Assembly (NCBI RefSeq): GCF_001730365.1 | Contig: NZ_MIKB01000013.1 | Span: 186,001 to 250,000 of the forward strand | DNA length: 64,000 nt | Origin: Enterococcus quebecensis | Lineage (GTDB): Bacteria; Bacillota; Bacilli; Lactobacillales; Enterococcaceae | Reading direction: 5' to 3' | Shown here: piece by piece, positions 44,545 to 55,001 of the stretch | Layout of the letters: each line of letters opens with the position of its first letter | Position numbering within the stretch: the first letter of the stretch is position 1 | Translations under genes and position numbers: made by a program | Notes under the pieces: model-generated | Told to the model about the DNA's origin: nothing | Databases searched by the model: none | Seen by the model: only the letters and a program-made list of their open reading frames with translations

Positions 44545-44874
44545 AAAATTCTCCTCCATTCTAAATAAAAACATTCGTATGAGCAAAAAACGCTTTACAC
44601 TTAATCCTTTCATAGATATACTCTTAAACAAATAAAAAATAACACAGCAGAGGAAAAATATGAAGTGAATAAGAGAACGGAAGCCTAATTGCCGAGATTT
44701 TAACAGCTCAATTACTATATATGACGAAGTTCCCTCATAAAAAAGATTCCTCAACAGATTTCAATCATTTTTTTACTTCAATTTTAAAAGAAATAAAAAA
44801 TTACAATAATTCATAAGATAGTATGCTTGAAGATACTTTTTATAATACTTTCTATCTTTATAAAATAACTTACC

Positions 44875-45180
44875 ATGTCTAGGTACTTTAGGAGTGTGAC
44901 TCTCATAAAGCATAATAAATTATTAACAATAATACTTAGTTGCTTATTTTTAATTTTACGAGGAATTGGCATTTTTCTAACGCTTAATTTTTTACCCATT
45001 CAAGAGCCAGAAACATTTACTAAAAAAGAGCTGTTAGAAATCCAAAAACAGTTTTCCATCAACTATGATTTAGGTGTGCTTTTGATAAAAACAAGTAACT
45101 TAGTACTATTTTTTTCAGTAGTAATCATTGTACTGTGGCTTATTCGTAGAATAGTCAAACAAAAATCTATTTCTAAATAA
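44875..45180 (+). CDS. Small two-TM membrane protein
   Basis: 101 residues with two membrane helices (LLTIILSCLFLILRGIGIF and LVLFFSVVIIVLWLIRR) and a charged loop between. Ribosome-binding site weak, so the start is uncertain. No family recognised. Overlaps an unsupported minus-strand frame. Confidence 0.5.
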   Translation: MSRYFRSVTLIKHNKLLTIILSCLFLILRGIGIFLTLNFLPIQEPETFTKKELLEIQKQFSINYDLGVLLIKTSNLVLFFSVVIIVLWLIRRIVKQKSISK

Positions 45181-45343
45181 TGAGATAGATTTTTATTTTG
45201 TACTATAGAAGATAAAACAGTCTCTTTTAAATGCTTTATCTGTTCTTTCATCAACTCTATCTATTGTGGTGAATTTTGGGTGCAAAAAAAAATAGCCAGA
45301 TACACCAACGTCTGAGAACATTGATATATTGGGCTTTACACTA

Positions 45344-45416
45344 TGCCAGCTGCAGGGATCGAACCTGTGACCTATGCGTTACGAGTGCATTGCTCTACCA
45401 ACTGAGCTAAGCTGGC
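45344..45416 (-). tRNA. tRNA-Thr (anticodon CGU)
   Basis: 73 bases, GCCAGCT acceptor arm, D-loop GCTCAGTTGGTAGAGC, anticodon loop CTCGTAA giving CGU (Thr, codon ACG), T-loop GGTTCGATCC. CCA not encoded. The genomic neighbour of the phage tail module, a plausible old integration site. Confidence 0.95.
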
Positions 45417-45554
45417 AATACAAAAAAATTATAGAACTAAACCTCCCTTTTGTAAAGCCAAAAATACCTCTTTTTTTAAAATAAGATTAGTTTTCTGAAA
45501 TTTTTCTTCATTTATGGTATAATAGTAATTAGTTAGGAAAGGAAGTTTTGTTGA

Positions 45555-45791
45555 ATGTCTAATTTCGGTAACTTTAATCGTCCTGTTGAGCCTTCTGCTG
45601 AGGGGGATTTATTCACTGTCGATACTCAGGTCACTTTCTTGATGCATGGTCAGCCGCAAACAGGGATTATCACTAAACAATTGAATAATTCTGCTGTTGT
45701 GGAAATTGATGAAAATTCTGATAACACTGATTTAATGGTTAAAAGTAATGGTGTGATTGTCATCAATTACAAAAAACTAAAAAAAGTATAG
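45555..45791 (+). CDS. YkvS-like/DUF2187 family protein
   Basis: 78 residues, small beta-rich protein with VDTQVTFLMHGQPQTGIITK and AVVEIDENSD, matching the KOW-like DUF2187/YkvS family of Firmicutes. AGGAAAGGAAG precedes the ATG; -10 TATAAT about 25 bases further upstream. Own terminator follows. Confidence 0.75.
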   Translation: MSNFGNFNRPVEPSAEGDLFTVDTQVTFLMHGQPQTGIITKQLNNSAVVEIDENSDNTDLMVKSNGVIVINYKKLKKV

Positions 45792-45796
45792 ATTTT

Positions 45797-45826
45797 TCCA
45801 TCCATTATTATTGGATGGATTTTTTT
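45797..45826 (+). terminator. Terminator of the YkvS-like gene
   Basis: TCCATCCA and TGGATGGA with a 7-base loop then TTTTTTT. Confidence 0.85.
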
Positions 45827-45834
45827 ATTTATTA

Positions 45835-45880
45835 AAATAGCTGGGTCAAAACATAAAGATGTCTTGACCCAGCTATTTTT
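45835..45880 (-). terminator. Terminator of upp
   Basis: AAAATAGCTGGGTCAA and its complement form a long stem; T-run on the minus strand. Lies 8 bases from the upp stop; bidirectional. Confidence 0.85.
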
Positions 45881-45888
45881 AATTTTAC

Positions 45889-46518
45889 TTATTTAGTTCC
45901 AAACAAACGGTCACCAGCATCGCCCAAACCTGGAACGATATAGCCGTCTTTATCTAAATATTCATCTAATGCTGCAGTATAAATATCAATATCCGGATGT
46001 GCTTCTTGTAATGCTTTCACACCTTCTGGAGCCGCAACGAGACAAACAAATTTAATGTTGCTACCACCACGTGCTTTTAATGCATCAATGGCCATGATTG
46101 CTGAACCACCTGTAGCTAACATTGGATCAACCACGAATAATTGACGTGCATCAATATCTTCAGGCATTTTCACAAAGTATTCTACCGGCTCTAATGTATC
46201 GTGATCACGGTATAAACCGATATGTCCAACTTTTGCTGCTGGAATCAATTCCAAAATACCATCTACCATTCCAATACCTGCACGTAAAATTGGTACAATT
46301 GCTACCTTTTTACCAGATAATGTTTTTTGTGTTGTTTCACAGATTGGTGTCTCAATAACAACATCTTCTAAAGGCATATCTCTTGAAACTTCATATGCCA
46401 TAAGCATTGCAATCTCATTTACAACTTCACGAAAAACCTTTGTACCACAGGCCTTATCTCTAATGATTGTTAATTTGTGTTGGATCAGTGGATGATCAAT
46501 AACTTGGAATTTTCCCAT
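45889..46518 (-). CDS. upp: Uracil phosphoribosyltransferase
   Basis: 209 residues. Salvages uracil to UMP with [21 protein letters not shown] is the usual start, [18 protein letters not shown] and the PRPP loop [15 protein letters not shown] are present. Start at the ATG with AGGAG at the right spacing; the two extra upstream codons are rejected. Confidence 0.97.
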   Translation of the reverse strand: MGKFQVIDHPLIQHKLTIIRDKACGTKVFREVVNEIAMLMAYEVSRDMPLEDVVIETPICETTQKTLSGKKVAIVPILRAGIGMVDGILELIPAAKVGHIGLYRDHDTLEPVEYFVKMPEDIDARQLFVVDPMLATGGSAIMAIDALKARGGSNIKFVCLVAAPEGVKALQEAHPDIDIYTAALDEYLDKDGYIVPGLGDAGDRLFGTK

Positions 46519-46565
46519 GTTCATTCTCCTTCATTAATTTATTCCTTCCTATTGTAAAACAAAAA

Positions 46566-46591
46566 CGAGCGATTGACTAGTCAATCACTCG
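46566..46591 (-). terminator. Terminator between glyA and upp
   Basis: Contains the perfect palindrome GATTGACTAGTCAATC within a CGAG/CTCG stem, followed on the minus strand by TTTTTGTTTT. Confidence 0.8.
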
Positions 46592-46597
46592 AATCTT

Positions 46598-47836
46598 TTA
46601 CTTATATAGTGGATATTTTTTTGTCAGCTCACTAACAGATGCACGAACCTCTGAAAGTGTCGTCTCATTTTCATGATCATTTAAGACTTTCACGATTAGT
46701 TTTGCGACTTCCACACAGTCATCTTCTTTAAATCCTCGAGTTGTGATTGCAGGAGTTCCAATACGAATACCACTCGTTTTGAACGGGCTAAGTTGTTCAA
46801 AGGGAATAGAATTTTTGTTTGCAGTAATGTTTACACTATCTAAAATTGCTTCTGCTTCTTTTCCGTTCAAACCAAAACCACTTACATCAATCAATAATAA
46901 ATGATTGTCTGTTGAACCGCTCACTAAACGAGCTTCTGGTGTTTGATTAAATATCTTCGTCATTGCTTTAGCATTTTCAATAACTTGTTCGCTATATTCT
47001 TTAAAACTGATATCTAACGCTTCTTTAAAAGCAACTGCTTTACCAGCAATTACATGTTCTAGTGGTCCGCCCTGAATACCAGGGAAAATATTGCTATTGA
47101 TTTTTTTAGCTAACTCTTCATCATTCGTTAAGATAAGTCCGCCTCTTGGGCCACGTAACGTTTTATGTGTTGTTGAAGTTGTAATATCAGCATATGGTAC
47201 TGGGTTGGGATGGAGGCCTGCTGCTACGAGTCCCGCAATATGAGCCATATCTACCATTAATTTTGCGCCAACTTCATCTGCGATTTCACGGAATTTTTCA
47301 AAATCTATTGTACGTGAATAAGCACTGGCTCCTGCCACGATCAATTTCGGCTGATGTTCACGAGCCAAAATACGGACAACATTATAATCGATCACTTCCG
47401 TTGTTGGATCAACGCCATAACTAACAAAATTATAGGTTTTACCACTAAAATTCACTGGTGAACCATGGGTTAAATGTCCTCCCGCAGACAAATCCATCCC
47501 TAAAACGGTATCACCTGGTTCAATCAATGAAAGATAAGCGGCTGTATTTGCTTGTGAACCTGAATGCGGCTGAACATTGGCAAATTTTGCACCGAATAAT
47601 AATTTTGCACGATCAATCGCTAAATCCTCAACGATATCAATAAATTCGCAACCCCCATAGTAGCGTTTACCAGGATACCCTTCTGCATACTTATTAGTAA
47701 GAATACTTCCTTGAGCTGCCATAACACCTTCTGAAACAACGTTCTCTGACGCAATCAGCTCCAAGTTGTTTTCCTGACGATCGTTCTCTTTTGCAATTGC
47801 GTCCCATAAATCAGGATCAAATGTTTTATAATCCAT
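46598..47836 (-). CDS. glyA: Serine hydroxymethyltransferase
   Basis: 412 residues. Converts serine and tetrahydrofolate to glycine and methylene-THF. PLP Lys in [34 protein letters not shown] near the start. Start at the ATG with GGAGG at 8 bases ([11 protein letters not shown]); the 14-codon extension is rejected. Confidence 0.97.
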   Translation of the reverse strand: MDYKTFDPDLWDAIAKENDRQENNLELIASENVVSEGVMAAQGSILTNKYAEGYPGKRYYGGCEFIDIVEDLAIDRAKLLFGAKFANVQPHSGSQANTAAYLSLIEPGDTVLGMDLSAGGHLTHGSPVNFSGKTYNFVSYGVDPTTEVIDYNVVRILAREHQPKLIVAGASAYSRTIDFEKFREIADEVGAKLMVDMAHIAGLVAAGLHPNPVPYADITTSTTHKTLRGPRGGLILTNDEELAKKINSNIFPGIQGGPLEHVIAGKAVAFKEALDISFKEYSEQVIENAKAMTKIFNQTPEARLVSGSTDNHLLLIDVSGFGLNGKEAEAILDSVNITANKNSIPFEQLSPFKTSGIRIGTPAITTRGFKEDDCVEVAKLIVKVLNDHENETTLSEVRASVSELTKKYPLYK

Positions 47837-47891
47837 TAAACAAGCCTCCATTTCATTTGTTTGTACCGATTGTAACATACTTAAAAGCTCT

Positions 47892-48929
47892 CTACTCGAA
47901 AATAGAATTAATTTTTAAAATATTTTGATTTGCTGCCTTTTTCAAGCGATTCATGTAAGCGATCCCTAACCCTGTTTCTGGAAAAGCTTGAGCAAAAATA
48001 ACATCGATATTCTTCTCATCTAGTGATCGAAGCCCTGCAAATAACAATCTAGTCGCTTCTTCTACTGAATGTTCGCCAAATGAAAAAACTTCGTCTACTT
48101 CATTAGAAAACATACTAACCACTTGCTCATCAGCAAATAAGCCAATTCGTTTATTTTTAATTTTTGCCCAATTGATTGCTTTTTCAAACACTTGTTGATC
48201 GCCATCTATGATCCAAACAGGAACATCTGGAGAATAGTGTTTGTATTTCATTCCAGGGGCTTTGGGTGCTTCTTTTTCACTGACTAAATGTTGATCCACC
48301 CTTACCTTTCCAACCACTTGTTCCAGTTGTTGTTTAGTGATTGCTCCTGGTCTTAAAATAACTGGAACACCATCTGCAGCAGTTAAATCAAGTACTGTTG
48401 ATTCTACACCAATTTGAGTGGGTCCGTCTTCTAAAATACCAGCGATTTTCCCCTGTAGATCATGATAGACATGCTGAGGAGTTGTTGGACTGGGTTTTCC
48501 AGAAGTATTGGCACTTGGTCCTACCAATGGTATATTAGCGATCTCAATCAAGTCTAATGTTGCTTTATTATTGGGCATGCGAAAAGCAACGGTCTTTAAT
48601 CCGCCAGTAACCGTCGTTGAAAAGGTATCTGGCTTTACTTTAAAGATCAGTGTTAGAGGTCCTGGCCAAAAAGTATCCACTAACTTCTTGGTATGTTCTG
48701 GAAACTCTGTTACGTATTGTTTGACCATCTCAAAATCACTCACATGAACAATCAACGGATTATCACTTGGACGTCCTTTCACTGCGTAGACTTGTTTTAC
48801 GGCTTGTTCGTCTAGGGCATTTGCGCCAAGCCCATAAACCGTTTCAGTTGGAAAAGCGATCAGTTCTCCTTGCCGAATTAACGCTGAGGCTTGATCGATT
48901 TCTGTGGCAGTAAATTTTTTTGTTTCCAT
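47892..48929 (-). CDS. L-threonylcarbamoyladenylate synthase (Sua5/YwlC)
   Basis: 345 residues, full-length two-domain Sua5 with YrdC domain ([32 protein letters not shown]) and C-terminal Sua5 domain ([17 protein letters not shown]). Makes threonylcarbamoyl-AMP for t6A37 of tRNA. Start ATG at 48929 has GGAGGGG upstream. Three bases from prmC. Confidence 0.93.
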   Translation of the reverse strand: METKKFTATEIDQASALIRQGELIAFPTETVYGLGANALDEQAVKQVYAVKGRPSDNPLIVHVSDFEMVKQYVTEFPEHTKKLVDTFWPGPLTLIFKVKPDTFSTTVTGGLKTVAFRMPNNKATLDLIEIANIPLVGPSANTSGKPSPTTPQHVYHDLQGKIAGILEDGPTQIGVESTVLDLTAADGVPVILRPGAITKQQLEQVVGKVRVDQHLVSEKEAPKAPGMKYKHYSPDVPVWIIDGDQQVFEKAINWAKIKNKRIGLFADEQVVSMFSNEVDEVFSFGEHSVEEATRLLFAGLRSLDEKNIDVIFAQAFPETGLGIAYMNRLKKAANQNILKINSIFE

Positions 48930-48931
48930 TT

Positions 48932-49783
48932 TCACCCCTCCTCTTTTTTTGGTGAAACGATCACCATACGATCATTTCCCGATAGGTCTTGGGCAACTTG
49001 TACTTGTTTTTCTGGAAAGGCTTGTTGGAACAGTTGTTTTACAGCGTTTCCTTGTTGAAAACCAATTTCTAAATAGATTTTACTGGCTACATTTAGTTTC
49101 TCTTTTGCTTCTTCAGCTAATTGTTGATAGATAGCTAAGCCGTCATTTTCAGCAAATAATGCCGTTTTCGGCTCGAAAGTCCGAACACTTTCGTCCATCA
49201 AATTCCATTCTGCATTACTAATATAAGGTGGATTAGAAATCAGAATATCGATTTTTTGGTCTTTCATTGGCTTGAGTCCATCTCCATGTATAAAATGAAC
49301 GTCCGCTTTTAATTGTTCGGCATTTTTTTCTGCCACTTTCAAGGCTTCATCAGAAATATCAATTGCAGTTACTTGCCAAGCTGGTCTTGCTAGTTTTAGA
49401 CTAATTCCAATTGCACCTGTTCCAGTCCCAACATCAACAACATTCAACTCGTTATTTGGATTTTCTCTCAAGCAACGATCAACTAATTCTTCAGTCTCAG
49501 GTCTAGGAATCAAGGTGTGTTCATTCACACTAAAGCGATTCTCATAAAAATCGCTATAGCCTAATAAATATTGCGGGGGATAATTTTGAACTAGCTGCTT
49601 TAAATCTTCATTAACTTGCTCTTCTTCTTCAGGCGTTATTTCTTCCTTTAGATGAAGCAACCAATCTGTTTTACTCCAGCCTTTTCTTTCCAAGAAAACA
49701 AAAAGAATACTGTAGCCTTCTTTTCCCTGTTTTTCTAAAAAAGAAGAAGCCCGTTCAAGGACTTCAAAATAACGGTTACCCAT
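48932..49783 (-). CDS. prmC: Release factor glutamine methyltransferase
   Basis: 283 residues. Methylates the Gln of the GGQ motif in release factors. SAM motif [16 protein letters not shown], catalytic NPPY in [29 protein letters not shown]-domain. Overlaps prfA by 8 bases, the conserved prfA-prmC pair. Confidence 0.95.
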   Translation of the reverse strand: MGNRYFEVLERASSFLEKQGKEGYSILFVFLERKGWSKTDWLLHLKEEITPEEEEQVNEDLKQLVQNYPPQYLLGYSDFYENRFSVNEHTLIPRPETEELVDRCLRENPNNELNVVDVGTGTGAIGISLKLARPAWQVTAIDISDEALKVAEKNAEQLKADVHFIHGDGLKPMKDQKIDILISNPPYISNAEWNLMDESVRTFEPKTALFAENDGLAIYQQLAEEAKEKLNVASKIYLEIGFQQGNAVKQLFQQAFPEKQVQVAQDLSGNDRMVIVSPKKEEG

Positions 49784-50849
49784 TTTGCATCTCTTCTAAT
49801 TTTGATGTTTGATCGTATAAGACTAAAGCATCAACGATTTCATCTAATTTCCCTGCTAAAATTTGATCCAACTTTTGAATCGTTAAACCAATACGGTGAT
49901 CCGTTACACGGTTTTGCGGGAAGTTATAAGTACGGATACGCTCAGAGCGATCACCTGTACCGACTGCTGATTTGCGGTTTGCATCATATTCACTTTGTGC
50001 TTCTTGTTGCATTTGATCATATACTCTTGCTCGTAAAATTTTCATTGCTTTTTCACGGTTTTTGATTTGTGAGCGTTCATCTTGCATAGCCACGGCAATA
50101 CCCGTTGGAATATGTGTCAAACGAACAGCAGACGCAGTTTTGTTGACGTGCTGACCTCCAGCGCCACTAGCATGGTAAATATCTGTACGAATGTCTTTAT
50201 CCGCAAGATCTAGTTCTACTTCTTCTGCTTCTGGTAAAACAACTACCGTTGCTGTTGATGTATGAATACGTCCTTGTGATTCCGTTGAAGGAACACGCTG
50301 CACACGGTGCGCACCACTTTCATATTTTAGTTTAGAAAAGACATTGTCTCCTGAGATCATCATGATAACTTCTTTATATCCACCGATTCCAGTGATGCTT
50401 GCTTCCATCACATCAGTTTTCCACCCTTGGGATTCTGCATATTTTTGATACATGCCGAATAAATCACCTGCAAATAAGGCTGCTTCATCTCCACCAGCTG
50501 CACCACGGATTTCCATGATGATATTCTTGTCATCGTTTGGATCTGTCGGTAATAATAAAATTTTGATTCGCTCTTCTAGAACTTCTTTTTCTTTTTTCAA
50601 TTCTGAAAGTTCTTCTTTGGCCATTTCAGCCATTTCAGCATCCAATTTTTCGCCTAATAATTCTTCAGTGTCGCTGATTCCTTCGACAACTGTTTTATAG
50701 CGACGATATACTTCTACTGTTTCACGGGTGTTGGCTTCCTCTTTAGATAATTGCATAAATCGTTTTGTATCACTAATAACCTCTGGGTCACTGAGTAACT
50801 CACCAAGTTCCTCATAGCGATCTTCAATTGATTGTAACTGATCGTACAT
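49776..50849 (-). CDS. prfA: Peptide chain release factor 1
   Basis: 357 residues. Recognises UAA/UAG. GGQ catalytic motif in [23 protein letters not shown]-like segment ([15 protein letters not shown]), codon-recognition PAT-type region in domain 2. Followed by its methyltransferase. Confidence 0.97.
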   Translation of the reverse strand: MYDQLQSIEDRYEELGELLSDPEVISDTKRFMQLSKEEANTRETVEVYRRYKTVVEGISDTEELLGEKLDAEMAEMAKEELSELKKEKEVLEERIKILLLPTDPNDDKNIIMEIRGAAGGDEAALFAGDLFGMYQKYAESQGWKTDVMEASITGIGGYKEVIMMISGDNVFSKLKYESGAHRVQRVPSTESQGRIHTSTATVVVLPEAEEVELDLADKDIRTDIYHASGAGGQHVNKTASAVRLTHIPTGIAVAMQDERSQIKNREKAMKILRARVYDQMQQEAQSEYDANRKSAVGTGDRSERIRTYNFPQNRVTDHRIGLTIQKLDQILAGKLDEIVDALVLYDQTSKLEEMQNG

Positions 50850-50907
50850 AGTTAATTGCTCCTCTTTTTATTTAATTAAGTATTGTTTATTTTTCACTTT
50901 GCTCTAG

Positions 50908-51501
50908 CTAATTATTTTTTTCTTGTTCACCATCAATTGGTGGATGGAAATAGTGATTTCGGCATACTGGATAATAGGCTTTATTACCGCCAATTTGAAC
51001 TTGAGTTCCTTCGTAAACAGGTTGTCCATCAATATAATGTAAGTTCATAGTAGCTTTTTTGTGGCAGAACCAGCAAATTGTTTTTAATTCTTCTAGTTTA
51101 TCAGCATACAACATCAAGTATTTTGATCCTTCAAATAATTCATTACGGAAATCATTCTTCAAACCAAACGCCATTACAGGGATATTTAATTCATCCACAA
51201 CTTTGGCAAATTCGATCACGTGTTTCTTTTCTAGAAATTGTGATTCATCTACTAGGATACAATAAGGTTTATAATCCAAGTTTTGAATCACTTCATAGAC
51301 ATTTGTTTCTTTAAAAATAGGTGTAGCTTCTCGTCTAAGGCCGATACGGCTTGAAACGACACCAACGCCATCTCTAGTATCAAGTCCGCTTGTCATAATA
51401 ACAACAGGTTTATCTTGTTCTTCGTAATTGTGAGCTACTTTTAATATCTCAATTGTTTTTCCACTATTCATTGCGCCATATTTAAAAAATAATTGTGCCA
51501 T
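50908..51501 (-). CDS. tdk: Thymidine kinase
   Basis: 197 residues. P-loop [15 protein letters not shown], lasso zinc Cys in ICWFCHKKA and CRNHYF, DESQFL Mg motif. Phosphorylates thymidine. 58 bases upstream of prfA. Confidence 0.95.
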   Translation of the reverse strand: MAQLFFKYGAMNSGKTIEILKVAHNYEEQDKPVVIMTSGLDTRDGVGVVSSRIGLRREATPIFKETNVYEVIQNLDYKPYCILVDESQFLEKKHVIEFAKVVDELNIPVMAFGLKNDFRNELFEGSKYLMLYADKLEELKTICWFCHKKATMNLHYIDGQPVYEGTQVQIGGNKAYYPVCRNHYFHPPIDGEQEKNN

Positions 51502-51622
51502 TCGTCCGTCGTCACCTTTCGTTTTGTCCCTCTCGTATTTTACTATATTTTCGATAAAAAAGCAGTATTTTTGAAAAATTGCCTTCTTAGTTTTTAATGA
51601 ACAATCATTTTACACAAAAAAT

Positions 51623-51661
51623 AAACCAACAGACAACCACTAAGGTTTTGTCTATTGGTTT
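51623..51661 (-). terminator. Terminator of the flavoprotein gene
   Basis: AAACCAA-AGACAA stem with its complement; TTTATTTTTTG on the minus strand. Confidence 0.8.
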
Positions 51662-51673
51662 AATATAGATCAC

Positions 51674-53191
51674 TTATTTTTGAACAGCTGCAAAATTTGC
51701 TGATTCTGTTCCTGATTGACGACCAAAAATGATGATATCTGCTACTGCATTTCCGCCAATTCGATTTGCACCGTGTAATCCGCCTGTTAATTCGCCAGCA
51801 GCGTATAATCCTTTAATTGGTGAACCATCTTCTTTGAGTACTTCTGTCTTGGTATTGATTTTCACACCACCCATTGTATGATGGATACCAGGTGCTATTT
51901 TAATAGCGTAAAAAGGACCTTTTGACAAATCATTGTCCATACCTGTTTTACGGCCAAATTGAGTGTCTGATTTGCCTTGAACATTTTTATTCCACTGCTC
52001 TAAGGTTTCTTTTAATTTAGCTTCAGGCATATCGATTTTTTTTGCAAGTTCTTCGATTGTGTTACCTTCAACAACAAATCCTTGTTCATCATAAAAATCG
52101 ATAGCTTTAGCACGATCACGAACGCCTTGGTCAAATACTAAGTACGCTGATTTGTCTGGAAGTGCAGTAATTGCAGCAGAGACTTTATCACGTGTATCCA
52201 TTTCATTGACAAAACGAACACCTTCTTTAGAAGCCAAGATAGCTCCTTCCCCACGAACGACTTCACCGATCAAGAATGATTTGTCTTGTTGAACGGTTGG
52301 ATGAATTTGGATTTCTTTCATATCAACAGTTGCCCCACCAAGTTTTTCAATCATTTTAATCCCATCACCTGTGCTGCCTTCTTGGTTTGTTGTAACATAA
52401 TCTTTTAATTTTGGATCGTATTCTTCCAACATTTCTTTGTTTGCACCGAAACCGCCGGTTGTAACGATAACTGCACCTGCTTTAATTTCTTTTGTTTCTT
52501 TATCATTTAGTTTTACTTTAACACCATCCACTTGACCATTTTTTTCCATTAATTCTGTTACGTTTGCATTCACAAACAGTGGAATTTTCTCTTCTTTAAC
52601 ATTACGAACAAGGCCATCTACTAAATAACCACCAATTGCAGAACCATCTGCTGGTCGATGGGTACGTTTTTCACTCATACCGCCAGTAATCGTTAAATTG
52701 CTAAGCTCGATTCCTTTACTGTCTAACCAATCAATCGCATCGGCTGAATGATCAACGAAATAGCGTAGTAGCTCTTTATCATTCGTACCTTTTCCACCTT
52801 TTAATGTTTCTTCAAAGAATTTATCATTACTATCTGTGATTCCTTCTTCTTTTTGGAACTTTGTTTGTGATGCGTTCATTCCAGAAGAAGATTTAATTGT
52901 ATTTCCTCCAGCCACTGGCATTTTTTCTAGAATCACTGGATTCATTCCGGATTCTTTTGCTTGCAGTGCTGCCGTCATACCTGAACCACCTGCACCAATG
53001 ATTACAATATCGTAGTTGTCTTCTAGCTCGCTTAAGTCTGTATAGCCATTAGACGATGCCCCTGAAGTTACTTCTGTACTCTCTTTTGTTGCTTTATTTT
53101 TCTTCGCCGCCTTTTCTTGATCACTTGTACACCCAGCAGCAATTCCTAGAACCAAACTTAACGATAAAACACTCATGATTACTTTTTTCAT
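51674..53191 (-). CDS. Lipoprotein fumarate reductase/urocanate reductase-like flavoprotein
   Basis: 505 residues. Lipobox LGIAAGC gives a surface lipoprotein. FAD-binding fold with YDIVIIGAGGSGMTAA and C-terminal GLYAAGELTGGLHGANRIGG. Belongs to FrdA/flavocytochrome-c-type proteins. No FMN-binding domain is seen, so reduction probably comes from the extracellular electron-transfer chain via another carrier. Start at the ATG after GAGGTGGGG; GTG start four codons upstream rejected. Confidence 0.85.
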   Translation of the reverse strand: MKKVIMSVLSLSLVLGIAAGCTSDQEKAAKKNKATKESTEVTSGASSNGYTDLSELEDNYDIVIIGAGGSGMTAALQAKESGMNPVILEKMPVAGGNTIKSSSGMNASQTKFQKEEGITDSNDKFFEETLKGGKGTNDKELLRYFVDHSADAIDWLDSKGIELSNLTITGGMSEKRTHRPADGSAIGGYLVDGLVRNVKEEKIPLFVNANVTELMEKNGQVDGVKVKLNDKETKEIKAGAVIVTTGGFGANKEMLEEYDPKLKDYVTTNQEGSTGDGIKMIEKLGGATVDMKEIQIHPTVQQDKSFLIGEVVRGEGAILASKEGVRFVNEMDTRDKVSAAITALPDKSAYLVFDQGVRDRAKAIDFYDEQGFVVEGNTIEELAKKIDMPEAKLKETLEQWNKNVQGKSDTQFGRKTGMDNDLSKGPFYAIKIAPGIHHTMGGVKINTKTEVLKEDGSPIKGLYAAGELTGGLHGANRIGGNAVADIIIFGRQSGTESANFAAVQK

Positions 53192-53548
53192 TTTTTTCCC
53201 CACCTCATGTGAATTTTAACCAATATTCCCTTTACTTTTCACTTGAATTTGATAAATTACTCAAAAATGTGAATTAATGAACATACAAAAACAAATGATA
53301 TTTACCAAATTAAAACATTTCTACCTTTAGATTTCTATTTAAAATAAAATTTTGCTCTTTTATTCACAAATGAAAAATCAACCAGTAACCTACTCCTTCC
53401 AATAAATTAACATGTTCTGTTTTGTTTGTACCATATTCTTGTTTTTTTTAATCAATTTCTTATTTCTTTTAGGGAGTTATTCTTTATTTGCCCATCTTTT
53501 GTTTTCTGCTATACTGGTTTTATTGATATTCAGGAGGTCAGGTCCATT
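53192..53548. other. Divergent promoter region
   Basis: AT-rich, no gene or RNA recognised. It holds the promoters of the flavoprotein and the K+ transporter. Confidence 0.5.
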
Positions 53549-54949
53549 ATGAGTCAAATACGTTTTTTATGGCTAGCTCAACGAAAAGGAAGGCATTTTA
53601 TTGCTAAAAATTTATCATCTATTCAAATTATTGTTTCGTATTACATTATTATGACTCTGATTTCTTATATACTTTTTTGTTTGCCCATTTTTCGGGAACC
53701 AGGCTCTCATGTGGGATTCATCGATATGTTATTTATGGCAGTCAGCACTGTAAGTGTTACTGGTTTATCCACCTTTGATATCAATTCTGTTTTTAATGAT
53801 CGCGGCATCATTTTGATGGAGATTCTTTTTCAAATTGGCGGGTTAGGCATTATGATGATTTCTACAGCTTTTATTATCTTATCTAAGCGCCGAATTTCTT
53901 TAAAACAGCGGCAATTAATCATGACTGATATGAATCAGCCGAAACTGAGCGGTATCGTCCGCTTGATTCGCATTACCTTTACGATCATTTTGTGGTTCCA
54001 AATGATTTTTGGCCTATTTTTTTCCATTTATTTTTATTTTGCAGGTTATTATCAAAGTTGGCCTAAAGCCATTTTCTTCGGTTTTTATCAATCGATTTCT
54101 GCCGTTACAAACTCAGGTTTTGACGTTACGGGCGATTCTATTATCCCCTTTGCTAATGACTATATCTTTTTGATTGCAATCATGTTTTTGATTTTTGTAG
54201 GTGGGATTGGTTTTCCTGTATTGATGGAAATTCGTGAATGGTTGTTTTTTAAAAAGAAAAAGAAAGGCATACCTTTCCGTTTTTCATTATTTAGTAAGAT
54301 TGCTTTATTGGCTTTTGTGATTTTATTTATTGGTGGAACACTTCTAATCTACTTATTAGAAAAAGATCATTTATTTGTTGGTATGGATGAAGTACAACGC
54401 TGGATTACATCGATGTTCTATTCTATAACAACACGAAATGCGGGTTTACAAATCAATGATTTAGGTGATTTTCAAATCACCACACTGATGGTTTTCTCTT
54501 TATTGATGTTTATCGGCTGTAGCCCAAGTTCTGTTGGCGGTGGAATACGAACAACAACTGTTGCCATCATTGGTTTATATTTGTACGCATTTTTAAAAAG
54601 TGAAGACAAGATCAATGTTTTTGGTAGACGAATCGATGAAGATGATGTAAAAAAATCAATCGTTGTCTTTATGCTTTCCCTGATTATGTGTTTCTTTGCG
54701 GTATTATTTTTAACTGCGACAGAAGATCATCCCCTGATCGCAATCATTGTTGAAGTCGCCTCTGCTTTTGGTACAACAGGTTTATCTTTGGGGATTACTT
54801 CTGATTTAACCACAGTAGGCAAATTGATGATTGCACTGTTGATGTTTATTGGACGAATAGGTATGCTTTATACGTTGATGTTATTTGTCCCGAAAGAAAC
54901 ACGGGATATTGGTTATGAGTATCCTTCTGAAAAAATTATTATTGGGTAA
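53549..54949 (+). CDS. ktrB: K+/Na+ transporter membrane subunit, TrkH/KtrB family
   Basis: 466 residues with the four repeated M1-P-M2 units. Filter Gly visible in STVSVTGLSTF, AVTNSGFDVTGD, SITTRNAGLQ and SAFGTTGLSLG. Membrane pore for K+ uptake; needs a KtrA/TrkA gating subunit not present here. Start chosen at the ATG after AGGAGGTCAGG; the longer frame has no ribosome-binding site. Confidence 0.9.
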   Translation: MSQIRFLWLAQRKGRHFIAKNLSSIQIIVSYYIIMTLISYILFCLPIFREPGSHVGFIDMLFMAVSTVSVTGLSTFDINSVFNDRGIILMEILFQIGGLGIMMISTAFIILSKRRISLKQRQLIMTDMNQPKLSGIVRLIRITFTIILWFQMIFGLFFSIYFYFAGYYQSWPKAIFFGFYQSISAVTNSGFDVTGDSIIPFANDYIFLIAIMFLIFVGGIGFPVLMEIREWLFFKKKKKGIPFRFSLFSKIALLAFVILFIGGTLLIYLLEKDHLFVGMDEVQRWITSMFYSITTRNAGLQINDLGDFQITTLMVFSLLMFIGCSPSSVGGGIRTTTVAIIGLYLYAFLKSEDKINVFGRRIDEDDVKKSIVVFMLSLIMCFFAVLFLTATEDHPLIAIIVEVASAFGTTGLSLGITSDLTTVGKLMIALLMFIGRIGMLYTLMLFVPKETRDIGYEYPSEKIIIG

Positions 54950-54956
54950 AAAAATC

Positions 54957-54999
54957 GGAATCAAAAACAGATTAAACTGCTTTTGATTCCGCCTTTTTT
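54957..54999. terminator. Terminator between ktrB and the purine permease
   Basis: GGAATCAAAA and its complement with a 14-base loop; T-run on plus. Confidence 0.8.
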
Positions 55000-55001
55000 A
55001 T

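Noticed and set aside
44811-44999. Minus-strand 62-codon ORF
   Set aside because: Overlaps the more plausible two-TM protein on the plus strand and lacks a ribosome-binding site.
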